64,000 bases of DNA from Peristeroidobacter agariperforans (GCF_004138335.1 NZ_RYFW01000002.1:1407501-1471500); one strand, 5' to 3'. Shown: positions 53,595-63,358, counted from the stretch's first letter. A program made the numbers and translations. The notes: generated by a model from the sequence alone, not told the origin.

Positions 53595-55370
53595 ATGATT
53601 CACGACGCCAGCCTTCTTCCATCGCCAGAGCAGGTTGCTCCTGTCGAGCCCGTCAGCACGCAGACCCAGTTGCACGCCGCTCTGCTGGCTCCGCAATCGT
53701 CACATCCGGAGCCGATGGGCGCGTTGCTCTCGATCGTGGGGCACCTGGAGCAATCCCATCTCCAGCGGGCCTTGATCGAGCAACGGACGCACCCGGATAG
53801 CCGGATCGGCGAACTGCTGCTGGCCGAAGGTCGTATCAGCGAGGACGAACTTTATCGCGCTTTGAGCCTCAAGTTGGGCGTGCCGTGCGTGCGCCTCTCC
53901 GGATTCGATGTGGATCCCCAGGCGCTGGCTGAAATTCCTCAGGATGTCGCGCGCAGCTATCGCGTGGTGCCGCTGATGAGACATCAGGGTCGGCTGGTGG
54001 TCGCGATGAACGATCCCACCTGCTCCGAGGTGCTCGGCGCACTGAGTGTGCTGACTCGAGCCACGATCGAGCCGGTGCTCGCCAGCCCGGGTGAAATCGA
54101 TCTTGCGATCGCAACCCACTACCCGCCGTTCGACGATGCGGAGCTGAATCTCGAAGGAGAGCGTCTGGCCGGTCCAGAGCTGCCGCCCATCGCGGCGGAT
54201 ACGGCTGAAAAGCTGGCGAACGAACGGCCTATCGTTCGTCTCGTCAGCAACATGTTGCACGACGCGATCCATCGCCGTGCGTCGGACATTCACATCCGCC
54301 CACGCGAGCAGAATATCGAGATCCTGTACCGCATCGACGGCGCGCTGCTTCACATTCGAAGCATTGGCCTGACGCTGCTGCCGGGCCTCATCGCCCGGTT
54401 GAAAGTGTTGGCAGCGATGGATCTGGGCGAACACCGACTACCTCAGGACGGTGCGATTCATCTGCACACCCCGGAGCACCGCGTCGATCTGCGCGTTTCC
54501 ATGATGCCGTCGATACGCGGCGAAAGCTGCGTCATTCGCGTCCTCGATCCAGCATCCAGTCTGCGCCGAGTAGCGAGCATTGGTTTTACGCCGGAGGACG
54601 AAAAGCGTTTCCGCGAGCTGATCGATCGCAACCAGGGTCTAGTGCTGGTCACAGGCCCGACCGGTTCGGGCAAGACGACCACCCTGTACGCGGCCTTACA
54701 GGAGCTGAACACCGGCGAATATCATATCGTGACCGTGGAGGATCCAGTTGAGTATCGGCTCGACGGAATCGTGCAAACACAAGCACACGCGGCAATCCAG
54801 TACGGTTTCTCCACGGCATTGCGCCACATACTGCGACATGATCCGGACGTCGTGTTGATTGGAGAGATTCGCGATCGTGAGACAGCCGGCATCGCCGTGG
54901 AAAGCGCGCTCACCGGACATCTGGTGCTCTCGACCCTGCATACGAACGGTGCCGTGCAGACAATCACACGACTACTCGAGATGGGAGTCGAATCCTATCT
55001 GGTGAGCTCGACGCTCGCCGGTGTTCTCGCGCAGCGGCTCGCGAAGCGCAACTGCCAATACTGCCGCGAGCCGGAGATCGTCGACGCCGACATCAGAGCC
55101 GCCTTGGGCGTCAGCCTCGAAGAAACGTTCTTTAAAGGCGCCGGTTGCCCCAGATGTGGCGGTCTTGGCTATCACGGCCGGGTGGCGGTCTACGAAATCC
55201 TGCACATGAGTCCGGCGATTCGGGCGGCACTGCGCACCAGAGCGACCGAGGACGAGTTGCAGATGATCGCCGTTCGCGAAGGAATGGTCCCGCTGACGCA
55301 GCAGGCGCTTGCGCTGGCGAGGACAGGCGAGATTTCGTTGACGGAGGTTTATCGCTCGCGACTCGACTGA
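53595..55370 (+). CDS. GspE/PilB-family secretion ATPase (orphan)
   Basis: The product has 591 residues. The N-terminal MshE-N-type region contains RIGELLLAEGRISEDELYRA. The ATPase core has LVTGPTGSGKTTTLYAALQE (Walker A), TVEDPVEYRL (Asp box), DPDVVLIGEIRDRETA (Walker B) and VLSTLHTNGA (His box). The CQYCRE...CPRCGG tetracysteine zinc site is intact. Such ATPases drive type II secretion or type IV pili. No other secretion or pilus genes are in the window, so its partner machine must be encoded elsewhere or it serves another role. Confidence 0.9.
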   Translation: MIHDASLLPSPEQVAPVEPVSTQTQLHAALLAPQSSHPEPMGALLSIVGHLEQSHLQRALIEQRTHPDSRIGELLLAEGRISEDELYRALSLKLGVPCVRLSGFDVDPQALAEIPQDVARSYRVVPLMRHQGRLVVAMNDPTCSEVLGALSVLTRATIEPVLASPGEIDLAIATHYPPFDDAELNLEGERLAGPELPPIAADTAEKLANERPIVRLVSNMLHDAIHRRASDIHIRPREQNIEILYRIDGALLHIRSIGLTLLPGLIARLKVLAAMDLGEHRLPQDGAIHLHTPEHRVDLRVSMMPSIRGESCVIRVLDPASSLRRVASIGFTPEDEKRFRELIDRNQGLVLVTGPTGSGKTTTLYAALQELNTGEYHIVTVEDPVEYRLDGIVQTQAHAAIQYGFSTALRHILRHDPDVVLIGEIRDRETAGIAVESALTGHLVLSTLHTNGAVQTITRLLEMGVESYLVSSTLAGVLAQRLAKRNCQYCREPEIVDADIRAALGVSLEETFFKGAGCPRCGGLGYHGRVAVYEILHMSPAIRAALRTRATEDELQMIAVREGMVPLTQQALALARTGEISLTEVYRSRLD

Positions 55371-55526
55371 TCCCACGGGCCGGGGTTCCGGTCATGACGC
55401 CGAACGTGTATCGGGTTACGATTCAGCGGCGCAGGCCGACCTTTGGAAGGGAGTAAGCTCGGTGACACCGGCTGTCCTGCAGGTGCAGACTGCGCATCCA
55501 CAAAGATCATTTGGACGGGTTCTGAG

Positions 55527-56222
55527 ATGCGAGTATCGCTGTTGGCTTCGGTCTTACTGTGTTCGATCGCACCGAGCGCGTTCGCTGGTTCGCCTCTTGC
55601 GGTCGACGAGAAGGTGCGTAACGCACTCCAGCTGGACCAGAACGCCGAGAAGGGCAAAAAACTGTACGCTGGCCACTGTGCTCAATGTCATGGCCCGCAG
55701 GCACTCGGCAGCGCGGGCAAAGTGATTCCGTCGCTGGCGGGGCAGCGGCGCGCCTATCTAGTCAAGCAATTGGCTGATTTCAGCGAGGAGGAGCGCTCCA
55801 GCCGCGAAATGCACGCGGTCGTGTCCCAACCGGCGCTCTCGAGCGAGCAGGCATGGGCGGATCTCTCTGGCTACCTGAACTCCCTGCCGCGCGCCAGCTT
55901 TCCACAGACTGGCGACGGCCGCGGACTGGAGCTTGGCGAAGCGATCTTTCAGGATCAGTGTGCGTCTTGTCATGGAGAAGACGGCCGCGGCGACGATGAC
56001 GGTTTCATTCCGTCGCTACGTGACCAGCACTATTCTTACTTGGTGCGCCAAATGCGGAGCATTGCCTCCTGGCACCGGCTCAATGTCGAGGCGGACCTCG
56101 TGAGATATCTGGACAGTCTGGATACCGAGGAGGCCACCGCGGTCGCTGACTACCTGTCGCGCATGCGGGGGCCAGTGAAGGACAGAGACCGGATGAACAG
56201 CGACGGTACAGTCAACAACTGA
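55527..56222 (+). CDS. Periplasmic diheme cytochrome c (c4-like)
   Basis: A 231-residue protein with a signal peptide (VSLLASVLLCSIAPSAFAGS) and two class I cytochrome domains. Heme sites are YAGHCAQCHGPQALG and FQDQCASCHGEDGRG. Each is followed by the xPSLxxQ and tyrosine-rich YLVxQ segments typical of c4-type cytochromes (GQRRAYLVKQL, DQHYSYLVRQM). It may carry electrons to NirK, NorC or an oxidase. The ATG at 55527 gives the signal peptide, although its ribosome-binding site is weak. Confidence 0.85.
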   Translation: MRVSLLASVLLCSIAPSAFAGSPLAVDEKVRNALQLDQNAEKGKKLYAGHCAQCHGPQALGSAGKVIPSLAGQRRAYLVKQLADFSEEERSSREMHAVVSQPALSSEQAWADLSGYLNSLPRASFPQTGDGRGLELGEAIFQDQCASCHGEDGRGDDDGFIPSLRDQHYSYLVRQMRSIASWHRLNVEADLVRYLDSLDTEEATAVADYLSRMRGPVKDRDRMNSDGTVNN

Positions 56223-56234
56223 GGCAGTCGGGTA

Positions 56235-57537
56235 CTACGCGGCCCGGCGCTGCCGATCGCTAGTGCTCTGTTGCGATCGTGCAGTGTTTGCAGTGGCATG
56301 CTCGTTAGTCGAACAAATGGCAAACGCTGAGATCGCCGCGAACATATGGTTTGACTGATTTCTCAGTTCCGTCGCAGTCTGCATCAGCGCTTGAGCGGCG
56401 TGTGCGTCGCGTTGCGTGACTGCGTCCATCTGCGAGATGGCCTGGCTGATCTGTTCGATGCCCGCCGCTTGCCCGCGGCTCGCGCCCTCGATGCCCTGAA
56501 TACTTCGCTCACGCGTTTAACGGACTCGACCACCTGGCGCATGGAGTTTTCTGCCTCACTGGCGAGTTCGCCCCCGCGCGCAACGGTTTCGCTCGAGGAT
56601 TCGATGAGGTCCTTGATCTCTTTCGCAGCCGCGGCGGATCGTTGCGCAAGGCTGCGCACTTCCTGTGCAACCACCGCGAAACCCCTGCCTTGGTCGCCGG
56701 CGCGTGCGGCTTCTACGGCGGCATTCAACGCCAGCAGGTTGGTCTGAAACGCGACGCCATCGATGATTCCCACGATATCGCCGACGCGACGCGAGGAGTC
56801 GAGGATGGAGCCCATGGTTCCACGCATTTCGGTAACGATCTGTCGACCGCGGGCTGTGATGGAACGACGAGCTCGCCAGTTTCGCCGCCTGCTGTGCGCC
56901 GTCGGTGTTGCGTGCAACGGTTGCGGTGAGCTCCTCGATCGATGCTGCCGTCTCTTCCAGGCTTGCAGCGTGTTCGAGGGTGCGATTGGAGATGTCGCCG
57001 CTCGCGGCAACCATGCTCGTGACGCTCCCGCCGACGCCCGTTGCCGCCTCGAGATTATCGTTGAGCACACCATACAGCTTCACGCGCAATTGCTCGAATC
57101 CTCGTGCCAATGAGTCCACGCATTGCACGGCGTCGCTGGTGATGCGCGTTCGAGTGTCCCCACTCAGCAGTTTGAGCGCTGCAACTCGCAGCTGCGCAAC
57201 CGGACGTGCAACGTAGCGCTGCACGTAGTACAGATTTGCGCACACCGATGCCAATCAGGCTCAGCCAGGTGATGGCGGTCGTATCCGCGGTGCTCACATT
57301 CGTGAACGCGATTGCGGAGAACAGTGTGATCAATGAGCCGAGCACCAGCCAGGAGCCTCGCTGCAGCGATAGGTGAGTAATCAGCCGGCCCAAGCGTCCC
57401 GCGATCGACATATCGAAGATCGCGCCCTCGTGAATTCGAACATTGTGTGCGCGGTTGTTGCGAATGTCAGCGTAGGTGCGCTCGGCTTGTTCAATCTCCG
57501 TGAAGGCATGATCGAGTGACAACGCAGGTGAGTTCAA
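56235..57537 (-). pseudogene. Methyl-accepting chemotaxis protein with three frameshifts
   Basis: Reading from 57537, the first frame gives a short cytosolic start and one hydrophobic helix pair (WLVLGSLITLFSAIAFTNVS). It shifts near 57,245 to VQRYVARPVAQLRVAALKLL and [20 protein letters not shown]. It shifts again near 56,850 to the intact hairpin tip [20 protein letters not shown] and once more near 56,510 to [20 protein letters not shown]. Together the pieces make a nearly whole receptor, but three shifts make it a pseudogene. A ligand-binding domain of usual size is missing. Confidence 0.82.
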
Positions 57538-57998
57538 TGACGAGCACGATTCGGCAACGATTTATGCGGTGGATGATGCTGGTAAGTCTGGTCGGCGCGG
57601 CGCCGGCGATCGCGCATCACTCGACGGCGATGTACGACTACAAGAACACAAAGGTGTTGAACGGTACGGTGAAAGAGTTTCGGTGGACCAATCCGCACAT
57701 GTTCATCAAGTTGATGGTGTCCGACGCGCAGGGCAATTCGGTGGAATGGAGCGTGGAGTGCGGAACGCCGAACATCAACGCGCGCCACGGCTGGAAGCCC
57801 TCCGACATCAAGGCCGGTGACCAGTTGACGATGGAAATCAATCCGCTCCGCGACGGCACGCTTGGAGCGACGCTGAAGTGGGTGCAGCTGCCGGACGGCC
57901 GCAAGCTGTGGGGCCCCGCTGAAGATATCGTCGCTGTGCCAGGCCCAGGCGCAGCGGGCGCGCCTGGTCCGCAACCTCCGCCTCCGCCAGCACGCTAA
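57537..57998 (+). CDS. DUF6152 periplasmic protein
   Basis: A 153-residue secreted protein. The signal peptide (WMMLVSLVGAAPAIA) is followed by HHSTAMYDYKNTKVLNGTVK and EFRWTNPHMFIKLMV, the defining DUF6152 features. VEWSVECGTPNINARHGWKP comes next, and the C-terminus is Pro/Gly-rich. AGGTGA precedes the ATG at 57537. Function is unknown. It is followed after about 45 bases by another secreted protein, probably in the same operon, and the two commonly co-occur in this type of organism. Confidence 0.8.
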   Translation: MTSTIRQRFMRWMMLVSLVGAAPAIAHHSTAMYDYKNTKVLNGTVKEFRWTNPHMFIKLMVSDAQGNSVEWSVECGTPNINARHGWKPSDIKAGDQLTMEINPLRDGTLGATLKWVQLPDGRKLWGPAEDIVAVPGPGAAGAPGPQPPPPPAR

Positions 57999-58042
57999 CT
58001 GGTGCTGTTGAGGAACTCATCGACGTGTCAAAGGGGAAAGCG

Positions 58043-58753
58043 ATGATGACGCGGTTGTACTGCGCCGGACTGTTGGCGGGTTTGTTCGCGAGCGCCAGCG
58101 CGTTCGCGGCGGTGGATTTGAACGGCGTCTGGCAGGTGACGCAGAGCGTACAGGAACTCAAAACGGTGGAGGGCAAAGCTCCGCCGTTGAGGCCGGAAGC
58201 CGCCAAACTCTACGAAGAGCACAAGCGCAAGCTGCGGGCCGGTGACCTATCTTTCGATCCGACCGCGAAATGTGTCTCGCCGGGTCTGCCGCGCATGCTG
58301 TATCTACCGTATCCGTTCGAAATCATACAACGGCCCAACAAGCTCACCTATCTGTTCGAATGGAACTACTGGAATCGTCACGTGTACCTCAACGACAGGG
58401 TAAAGGAAGTGCCGTACCCGCTATCGCTTGGCTTGTCCCACGGTAAATGGCAGGGCGACACACTGGTGATCACCAGCACCGATCTGCGTGCCGACAACAC
58501 ATGGCTCGATAGCGCAGGATTGCCGCACAGTGAGTCGTTGAAGATCACCGAGAAGCTGCGTCTACTGGACAACGGGGCGACGCTCGAGAATCGGATCACG
58601 ATCGACGATCCTGAGACATTCACTCAGCCGTGGGAAACGTTGGTGCGCTTCAAGAGGCTGCCGAAAGGCACTGAGATCAAGGAAGACATATGCCTGAATC
58701 GCCTCGATGCCGGCAAGCCGGCCGTCGATTGGGCGAGGAACAAGGGGTCATAG
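58043..58753 (+). CDS. Periplasmic protein of unknown function, partner of the DUF6152 gene
   Basis: A 236-residue protein with a signal peptide (LYCAGLLAGLFASASAFAAV). The mature chain starts DLNGVWQVTQSV and contains FDPTAKCVSPGLPRMLYLPY, PFEIIQRPNKLTYLFEWNYW and HGKWQGDTLVITSTDLR. This strand-rich pattern (GxWxGDTLVVxT...) is common in uncharacterised secreted proteins next to DUF6152. AAGGGG six bases before ATG 58043 supports this start. A binding or structural role is possible; none is established. Confidence 0.7.
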   Translation: MMTRLYCAGLLAGLFASASAFAAVDLNGVWQVTQSVQELKTVEGKAPPLRPEAAKLYEEHKRKLRAGDLSFDPTAKCVSPGLPRMLYLPYPFEIIQRPNKLTYLFEWNYWNRHVYLNDRVKEVPYPLSLGLSHGKWQGDTLVITSTDLRADNTWLDSAGLPHSESLKITEKLRLLDNGATLENRITIDDPETFTQPWETLVRFKRLPKGTEIKEDICLNRLDAGKPAVDWARNKGS

Positions 58754-58840
58754 TCCACGCAACGAGAGCCGCTCTATTCTCGCGGCCGTAGCGTTGCCGC
58801 GGCATGTTACGGCTTCAGTGGAATAGCCGGTTTATGTGGT

Positions 58841-58907
58841 CGGGGTGAAGCGATATGCCCTCTATGTGCGACTCCCTGCCGAGTGCGATTCAAGTAGTTC
58901 GCCTGCG
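58841..58907 (+). repeat. 67-base dispersed repeat, copy 2
   Basis: About 79 percent identical by hand alignment to 33457-33523. It is immediately preceded by TGGT and begins CGGGGTGA, which also resembles the tRNA-like end at 38,814. It lies in a 280-base gap with no gene. Confidence 0.55.
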
Positions 58908-59033
58908 AATGGGGCCCGACTCGTTGCTTCGAAAAAATTCGCATTCGGAGTCCCTGCAAACTTAAGCCAAAGGTCGGGCGCGGTGGGACACTGAACCTTA
59001 CGCTCGCGCGGGCATTAATCGTCTTGATAAAGA

Positions 59034-59780
59034 CTAGGCGCTTAGCGCGTAGCGCTTACGTTGTTCGGTTAGTTGAGCTCGGGCTTCCTCGAGCTTTTCA
59101 GTTTCCGTCGCCTGGAACGTGGCTGCGAGTACTTGCGTCAGGTGCGCGCGCATGGCCGCCCGTGCGGCATCAGGATCTCGGCGCCCGAGCGCCTCCAGAA
59201 TCGTCGCGTGCTCATCGACGCGCGGCTTGATCCCGAGAGAGCGCACCTTCGCATCCATGGATCGATGCTGAGGAGAGCGCAAGCGCGCGTCCCACAACAT
59301 CTCGACGGCAGCGATCATCGCTGTATTTTCGCTCGCTTGCGCGATCAATTCGTGGAAACGACGATCTGCTGCCTCGCTCAGTTGCACATCGTGGTCGTTC
59401 TCGTTGCGCATCTCAGCCACGAGCTCACCCAGCTGCGCGAGTTGCGCGGCGGTGATTCGCGCCGCTGCCATCGCGCAGGCTTCACCTTCGATGGCACGGC
59501 GCGCTTCGAGCAGTTCAAAGGTACCGATATCTCTTTCCCCGGTGATACCCGCAGGTGGCGAACTATGTGTCACATACACGCCCGAGCCAGTTCTCACATC
59601 CACCAGGCCATCCAGTTCCAGCGCGATCATCGCCTCGCGAACTGTCGGCCGGGACACTCCAAATTTCTGCGCGAGGTCGCGCTCAGAAGGCAGTCGTTGG
59701 CCAATCGCGTATGTCCCGCGCCCAATTGCTTCGGCGATCTCTTGCGCGATGCGTTCATACAGCCGCTGTGACTCAGGCAT
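59034..59780 (-). CDS. FadR/UxuR-type GntR regulator with FCD domain
   Basis: A 248-residue protein. The winged helix-turn-helix is RLPSERDLAQKFGVSRPTVR followed by EAMIALELDGLVDVRTGSGV. The C-terminal helical FCD domain carries the metal-binding Asp/His set in ADRRFHELIAQASENTAM and VDEHATILEAL. UxuR/ExuR-like members respond to hexuronates. Three copies of TGGTC-N-GGCCA lie between this gene and the TonB-dependent receptor, a form typical of FadR-type operators, so it probably represses itself and the receptor. Confidence 0.88.
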   Translation of the reverse strand: MPESQRLYERIAQEIAEAIGRGTYAIGQRLPSERDLAQKFGVSRPTVREAMIALELDGLVDVRTGSGVYVTHSSPPAGITGERDIGTFELLEARRAIEGEACAMAAARITAAQLAQLGELVAEMRNENDHDVQLSEAADRRFHELIAQASENTAMIAAVEMLWDARLRSPQHRSMDAKVRSLGIKPRVDEHATILEALGRRDPDAARAAMRAHLTQVLAATFQATETEKLEEARAQLTEQRKRYALSA

Positions 59781-59812
59781 AGGAGGAATTCTCCAAGCTC
59801 TTATCTGCTAAG

Positions 59813-59823
59813 TGGTCGGGCCA
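59813..59823. promoter_or_regulatory. GntR-type operator, copy 1
   Basis: TGGTCGGGCCA lies 33 bases upstream of the GntR gene start. A looser GGTCGGACTGGCTGACC follows. It suggests autoregulation. Confidence 0.65.
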
Positions 59824-60058
59824 GTCGGTCGGACTGGCTGACCAATGTTTTCTAGTAACCCAAGCGTCTCAGACTCATGCGCCGCCTGACGATAGCAGGC
59901 TCTTCCGGTTTGACATACCGCAGCTGTGCAGACCAATTCGCATGCATGAGAATCACGAAGGCAGGTGCCAGGGGCTGCCCCACGCATGACCTGCCCAGGG
60001 CAAGCACCGTCGGGCGAATAAGGCGACCCCAGTTGCGTCGAGGAGGGTGATTGGTTTA

Positions 60059-60069
60059 TGGTCAGGCCA
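60059..60069. promoter_or_regulatory. GntR-type operator, copy 2
   Basis: TGGTCAGGCCA, 126 bases before the receptor ATG and exactly 22 bases (about two helical turns) from copy 3. Confidence 0.7.
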
Positions 60070-60080
60070 TCTGGGAAAAG

Positions 60081-60091
60081 TGGTCTGGCCA
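60081..60091. promoter_or_regulatory. GntR-type operator, copy 3
   Basis: TGGTCTGGCCA. With copy 2 it could bind two dimers side by side over the receptor promoter. Confidence 0.7.
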
Positions 60092-60194
60092 GTTGCGTAT
60101 TGCCCGGGCATAAAGACTCCAGCTGCGCCGATCAAGGCAGCAATGGATTCCGGGCTTTAAAGCTTCAGTAGCTAATTCTTTGGGGGAACACGGT

Positions 60195-63100
60195 ATGTCC
60201 AAGCGGAAAGCGCTCTTCGGTTTTTGTCGTCCCGACGCGGTAGCGGTAACATTGCTGACGGCGACCGTCGCTACTTCGGTGAGCGCGCAGGAAGTGCAGT
60301 CTCAGGAGCTGGAAGAGGTGGTCGTCACCGGCTTCCGCCAGAGTCTTCAAGATTCTACGGAGGCCAAGCGCGAATCGGTCGGCTTCGTCGACGCCATCTT
60401 CGCCGAGGACATTGGCAAATTCCCGGACACGAATATCGCTGAATCCTTCCAGCGCATCCCTGGCATTCAGATTACTCGCGAAATCAGCGGCGAAGGCACC
60501 ACGGTCGCGATTCGCGGCTTGAACACGAATTTCACGCGAGTGCTGTTGAACAACGCTCCCGTCGCGGTGGCCCAGGGGCCGCAAGAGGGATCGGGCGCCA
60601 ATCGCGAAGTCCCGCTCGATATGTTCCCGCCGGAGCTGTTCTCCAAGCTGGAAGTGTTCAAGACCCCGTCGGCGAGCATGGTCGAGGGTGGCGCGGCGGG
60701 CACGATCAACATGCGCATGGCGCGGCCGTTCGACAATGAAGGCGCTCATCTCACGTACTCGCTCCAGGGCACCGACAACAACAACGCGGATGACTTAGGT
60801 GGACGCACCTCGCTGATCGCGAGCAACACCTGGGACAAATTCGGTGTACTGGCGGGTGTGACCGCCGTACGCAACAAAGTTGCGACGACGGGTTTCGAAA
60901 CCGTGGGCTGGTCGAGCCCGGGCCTCAGCGCCACGCAATGTACCGGCACCTGCAACACCACCGGCGGCAACCTGACAGGGGTCGTTCCCGGCGCGGTTCC
61001 GAATAATGGGACCACGATCGGAGCGGGCCTCACGCCTGGTGCGACGATCGACCAAGCCTTCCTGCTCGCGAACAATCCCGGTCTCTCCATCCAGCAGATC
61101 GACAATGCTGTGCTTCCGCGATTGGGCCGCAACATGTTCGAAGAGGGTGACCGGGATCGCTACAACGCTGTGGTGAGCATGGAATTCCGTCCCAGCGAGA
61201 ACATGCATTTCTTCGTCGATTCCATGTACGGCAAGCAGGAGAGCGAATTCACCCGCCAAGCCACCGCTTGGGCCGTCCGCGGAGGCAGTCAGGGCGGCCG
61301 ACTCATTCCGACTCAGCTGCAGGTGGATCGCGACGACTGCGCCGCCGGCTGCGTTGCTACATCGGGCGTATTTCCGAACTCACAGTTCATGATGGAATTC
61401 CGGCCCTATACCGAGGAGTCCGAGTTCTGGGGCACCAATCCTGGCATGACCTGGCAGATCAACGACAAATTGAGCCTCGATGTGCAGGGCAACCTGACCA
61501 AGAGCGAGTTCTCTCGCGAGGCCTCGACGGTGCTGTTCATTTCCGATACGACCACCGTCAACTTCAATAACAATGGCGGCGACAAGCCGACCATCACTTC
61601 GAGCGTCGATCTGAACGATCCCAACAGCTGGCAGTGGCTGGTTTCGGATCGCGGCGGCCAAGACGTTGGTCGTGTGAACCTGTCGGTCGAAGAGCGTCAA
61701 ACGGAAACCGCCGGCGGTCGCTTCGCAGTCACGTGGGGCGACAGCGCTTTCAGCGTGAGTGGTGGTGCTGCTTACGACGAAGTTTCGCGCGACATCCGTC
61801 CGTACGGTGCCGATGCGCAGTGGCAGGCGGTAGCCTGTGGCGGCAGTCCAGCAAACTTTCAGTTGGCCCCGAACTCGCAACCTGCGTGCCGCGGCGAAAC
61901 CGCGTCGCAGATTGCACCCCTCGTCGGAGTGCAGATTGCCCCTAACGTGACTCCTTATCCCGCCTATGCCGGTCCGTACGCTGGTTCGCTGATCACCAAT
62001 GCAGCGGTTCCGGGCTACCTTCGTTCCACAGGGTACGGTGTTGCAACCGTCAACTGGGACCAACTGCGCCGCGACTCCAACTACGACGCTGTGCGCGCAG
62101 CGGCGCCGGAAAGCGGGGCAACACCCTCGACGGCGCAATGGGGTTCCATCGATGAGGATGTAACGGCGCTGTTTGTGCAAGTGAATGGCGACCTTGATAT
62201 CGCCGATCACCGCTTGCGTTACAACGTAGGGGTGCGCTGGGTTGAAACCGATCAGCTGATCACCTCACGTGTGACATCCCCCAACGCCTCGTTGCCGGAC
62301 GGTCAGAGGCTACCGGATCTGATCTCGATCGAAGACGCGGAGTCGAGCTACGAAAACATCCTGCCGTCGGCCAACGTGTCATGGAATCTGACTGACCAGG
62401 CGGTAATCCGCGCCGGTCTATCCAAGACGATGACTCGGCCCAACCCCAGCGACATGCTGGGCGGTGTGTCGATTCCGAACAATGACGTTGCGCAAGTCAA
62501 CCTGGGCAATCCCGAGCTCGATCCCTACCTTTCTGACAACATCGACCTGGGCTTCGAGTATTACACGGGACAAGAGGGCTACTTCGGTTTCGCCGCGTTC
62601 CGCAAGGGCATCGAGGGCTTCACGCAGACTCAGATTCAGACCGTGCCGTTTACCTCGCTGGTTCAGTACGGGATCACGTATGAGTCGCTGAATGCAAACG
62701 CGCAACAAAGCATCGACTTGCGCGGTGGTCCCAACGTTGCAACGGTCCAGCTCCGCCAACTCGTGAATGCAAGCGGGCGCCTGACGATCAACGGCCTGGA
62801 ATTCAACTGGGTGCAGCCGCTGGACTTCCTGCTCAGCCCGATTGGCGTCGAGGGCATGGGCTTCGCGGCGAACTACACCATCATCGACCAGAAGGGTCAG
62901 GGTGCGGCGCCGGCGATTGCCGTGGGCGTGCCACCCGAGAGCTATAACGCTACGCTTTACTACGACAAGCATGGGATCAGCGCGCGCGTGTCGGTCACTC
63001 ACACCCAGGGCTCGCAGAACAGCGGTCCGAACAGCAATCAGTCCGGCGTGATCGGTGCGGAGTTGTTTGGCGACGACTACACACAGTACGACTTCTCGTC

Positions 63101-63278
63101 CAGCTTCGACTTCGCAGAGCTGTTCGGTTGGTCAAAGCTGGTGCCGCAGCTGACAGTAGACGTGATCAATATCGGTGATGAGGCACGGCGCTCTTATCAG
63201 CAGTTCGCCAATGCGACGCACAGCTATTACGAGTCCGGCCGCACCGTGATGGTGGGTCTGCGCGGGCGCTTTGACTGA
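60195..63278 (+). CDS. TonB-dependent outer-membrane receptor, probably carbohydrate-type
   Basis: About 1,027 residues. A signal region is followed by a TonB box (ELEEVVVTGFRQSLQ). The plug domain has DIGKFPDTNIAESFQRIPG and VEGGAAGTINMRMARPFDN. A large 22-strand barrel ends with GRTVMVGLRGRFD. The RQSLQ...KR...FVDAIFAEDIGKFPD pattern is that of the Caulobacter/Xanthomonas-type receptors for plant polysaccharide fragments. GGGGGAA lies upstream of ATG 60195. The neighbouring GH115 remnant and UxuR-like regulator suggest glucuronoxylan oligosaccharides, by inference. A strong terminator follows. Confidence 0.92.
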   Translation: MSKRKALFGFCRPDAVAVTLLTATVATSVSAQEVQSQELEEVVVTGFRQSLQDSTEAKRESVGFVDAIFAEDIGKFPDTNIAESFQRIPGIQITREISGEGTTVAIRGLNTNFTRVLLNNAPVAVAQGPQEGSGANREVPLDMFPPELFSKLEVFKTPSASMVEGGAAGTINMRMARPFDNEGAHLTYSLQGTDNNNADDLGGRTSLIASNTWDKFGVLAGVTAVRNKVATTGFETVGWSSPGLSATQCTGTCNTTGGNLTGVVPGAVPNNGTTIGAGLTPGATIDQAFLLANNPGLSIQQIDNAVLPRLGRNMFEEGDRDRYNAVVSMEFRPSENMHFFVDSMYGKQESEFTRQATAWAVRGGSQGGRLIPTQLQVDRDDCAAGCVATSGVFPNSQFMMEFRPYTEESEFWGTNPGMTWQINDKLSLDVQGNLTKSEFSREASTVLFISDTTTVNFNNNGGDKPTITSSVDLNDPNSWQWLVSDRGGQDVGRVNLSVEERQTETAGGRFAVTWGDSAFSVSGGAAYDEVSRDIRPYGADAQWQAVACGGSPANFQLAPNSQPACRGETASQIAPLVGVQIAPNVTPYPAYAGPYAGSLITNAAVPGYLRSTGYGVATVNWDQLRRDSNYDAVRAAAPESGATPSTAQWGSIDEDVTALFVQVNGDLDIADHRLRYNVGVRWVETDQLITSRVTSPNASLPDGQRLPDLISIEDAESSYENILPSANVSWNLTDQAVIRAGLSKTMTRPNPSDMLGGVSIPNNDVAQVNLGNPELDPYLSDNIDLGFEYYTGQEGYFGFAAFRKGIEGFTQTQIQTVPFTSLVQYGITYESLNANAQQSIDLRGGPNVATVQLRQLVNASGRLTINGLEFNWVQPLDFLLSPIGVEGMGFAANYTIIDQKGQGAAPAIAVGVPPESYNATLYYDKHGISARVSVTHTQGSQNSGPNSNQSGVIGAELFGDDYTQYDFSSSFDFAELFGWSKLVPQLTVDVINIGDEARRSYQQFANATHSYYESGRTVMVGLRGRFD

Positions 63279-63358
63279 GATTGGACGAGCTGTGCTACCG
63301 CAGCGGCTAGCAGCTCATTGTGAACACACACGGAATGCCCCCCTGTTGACCGTGTGTC

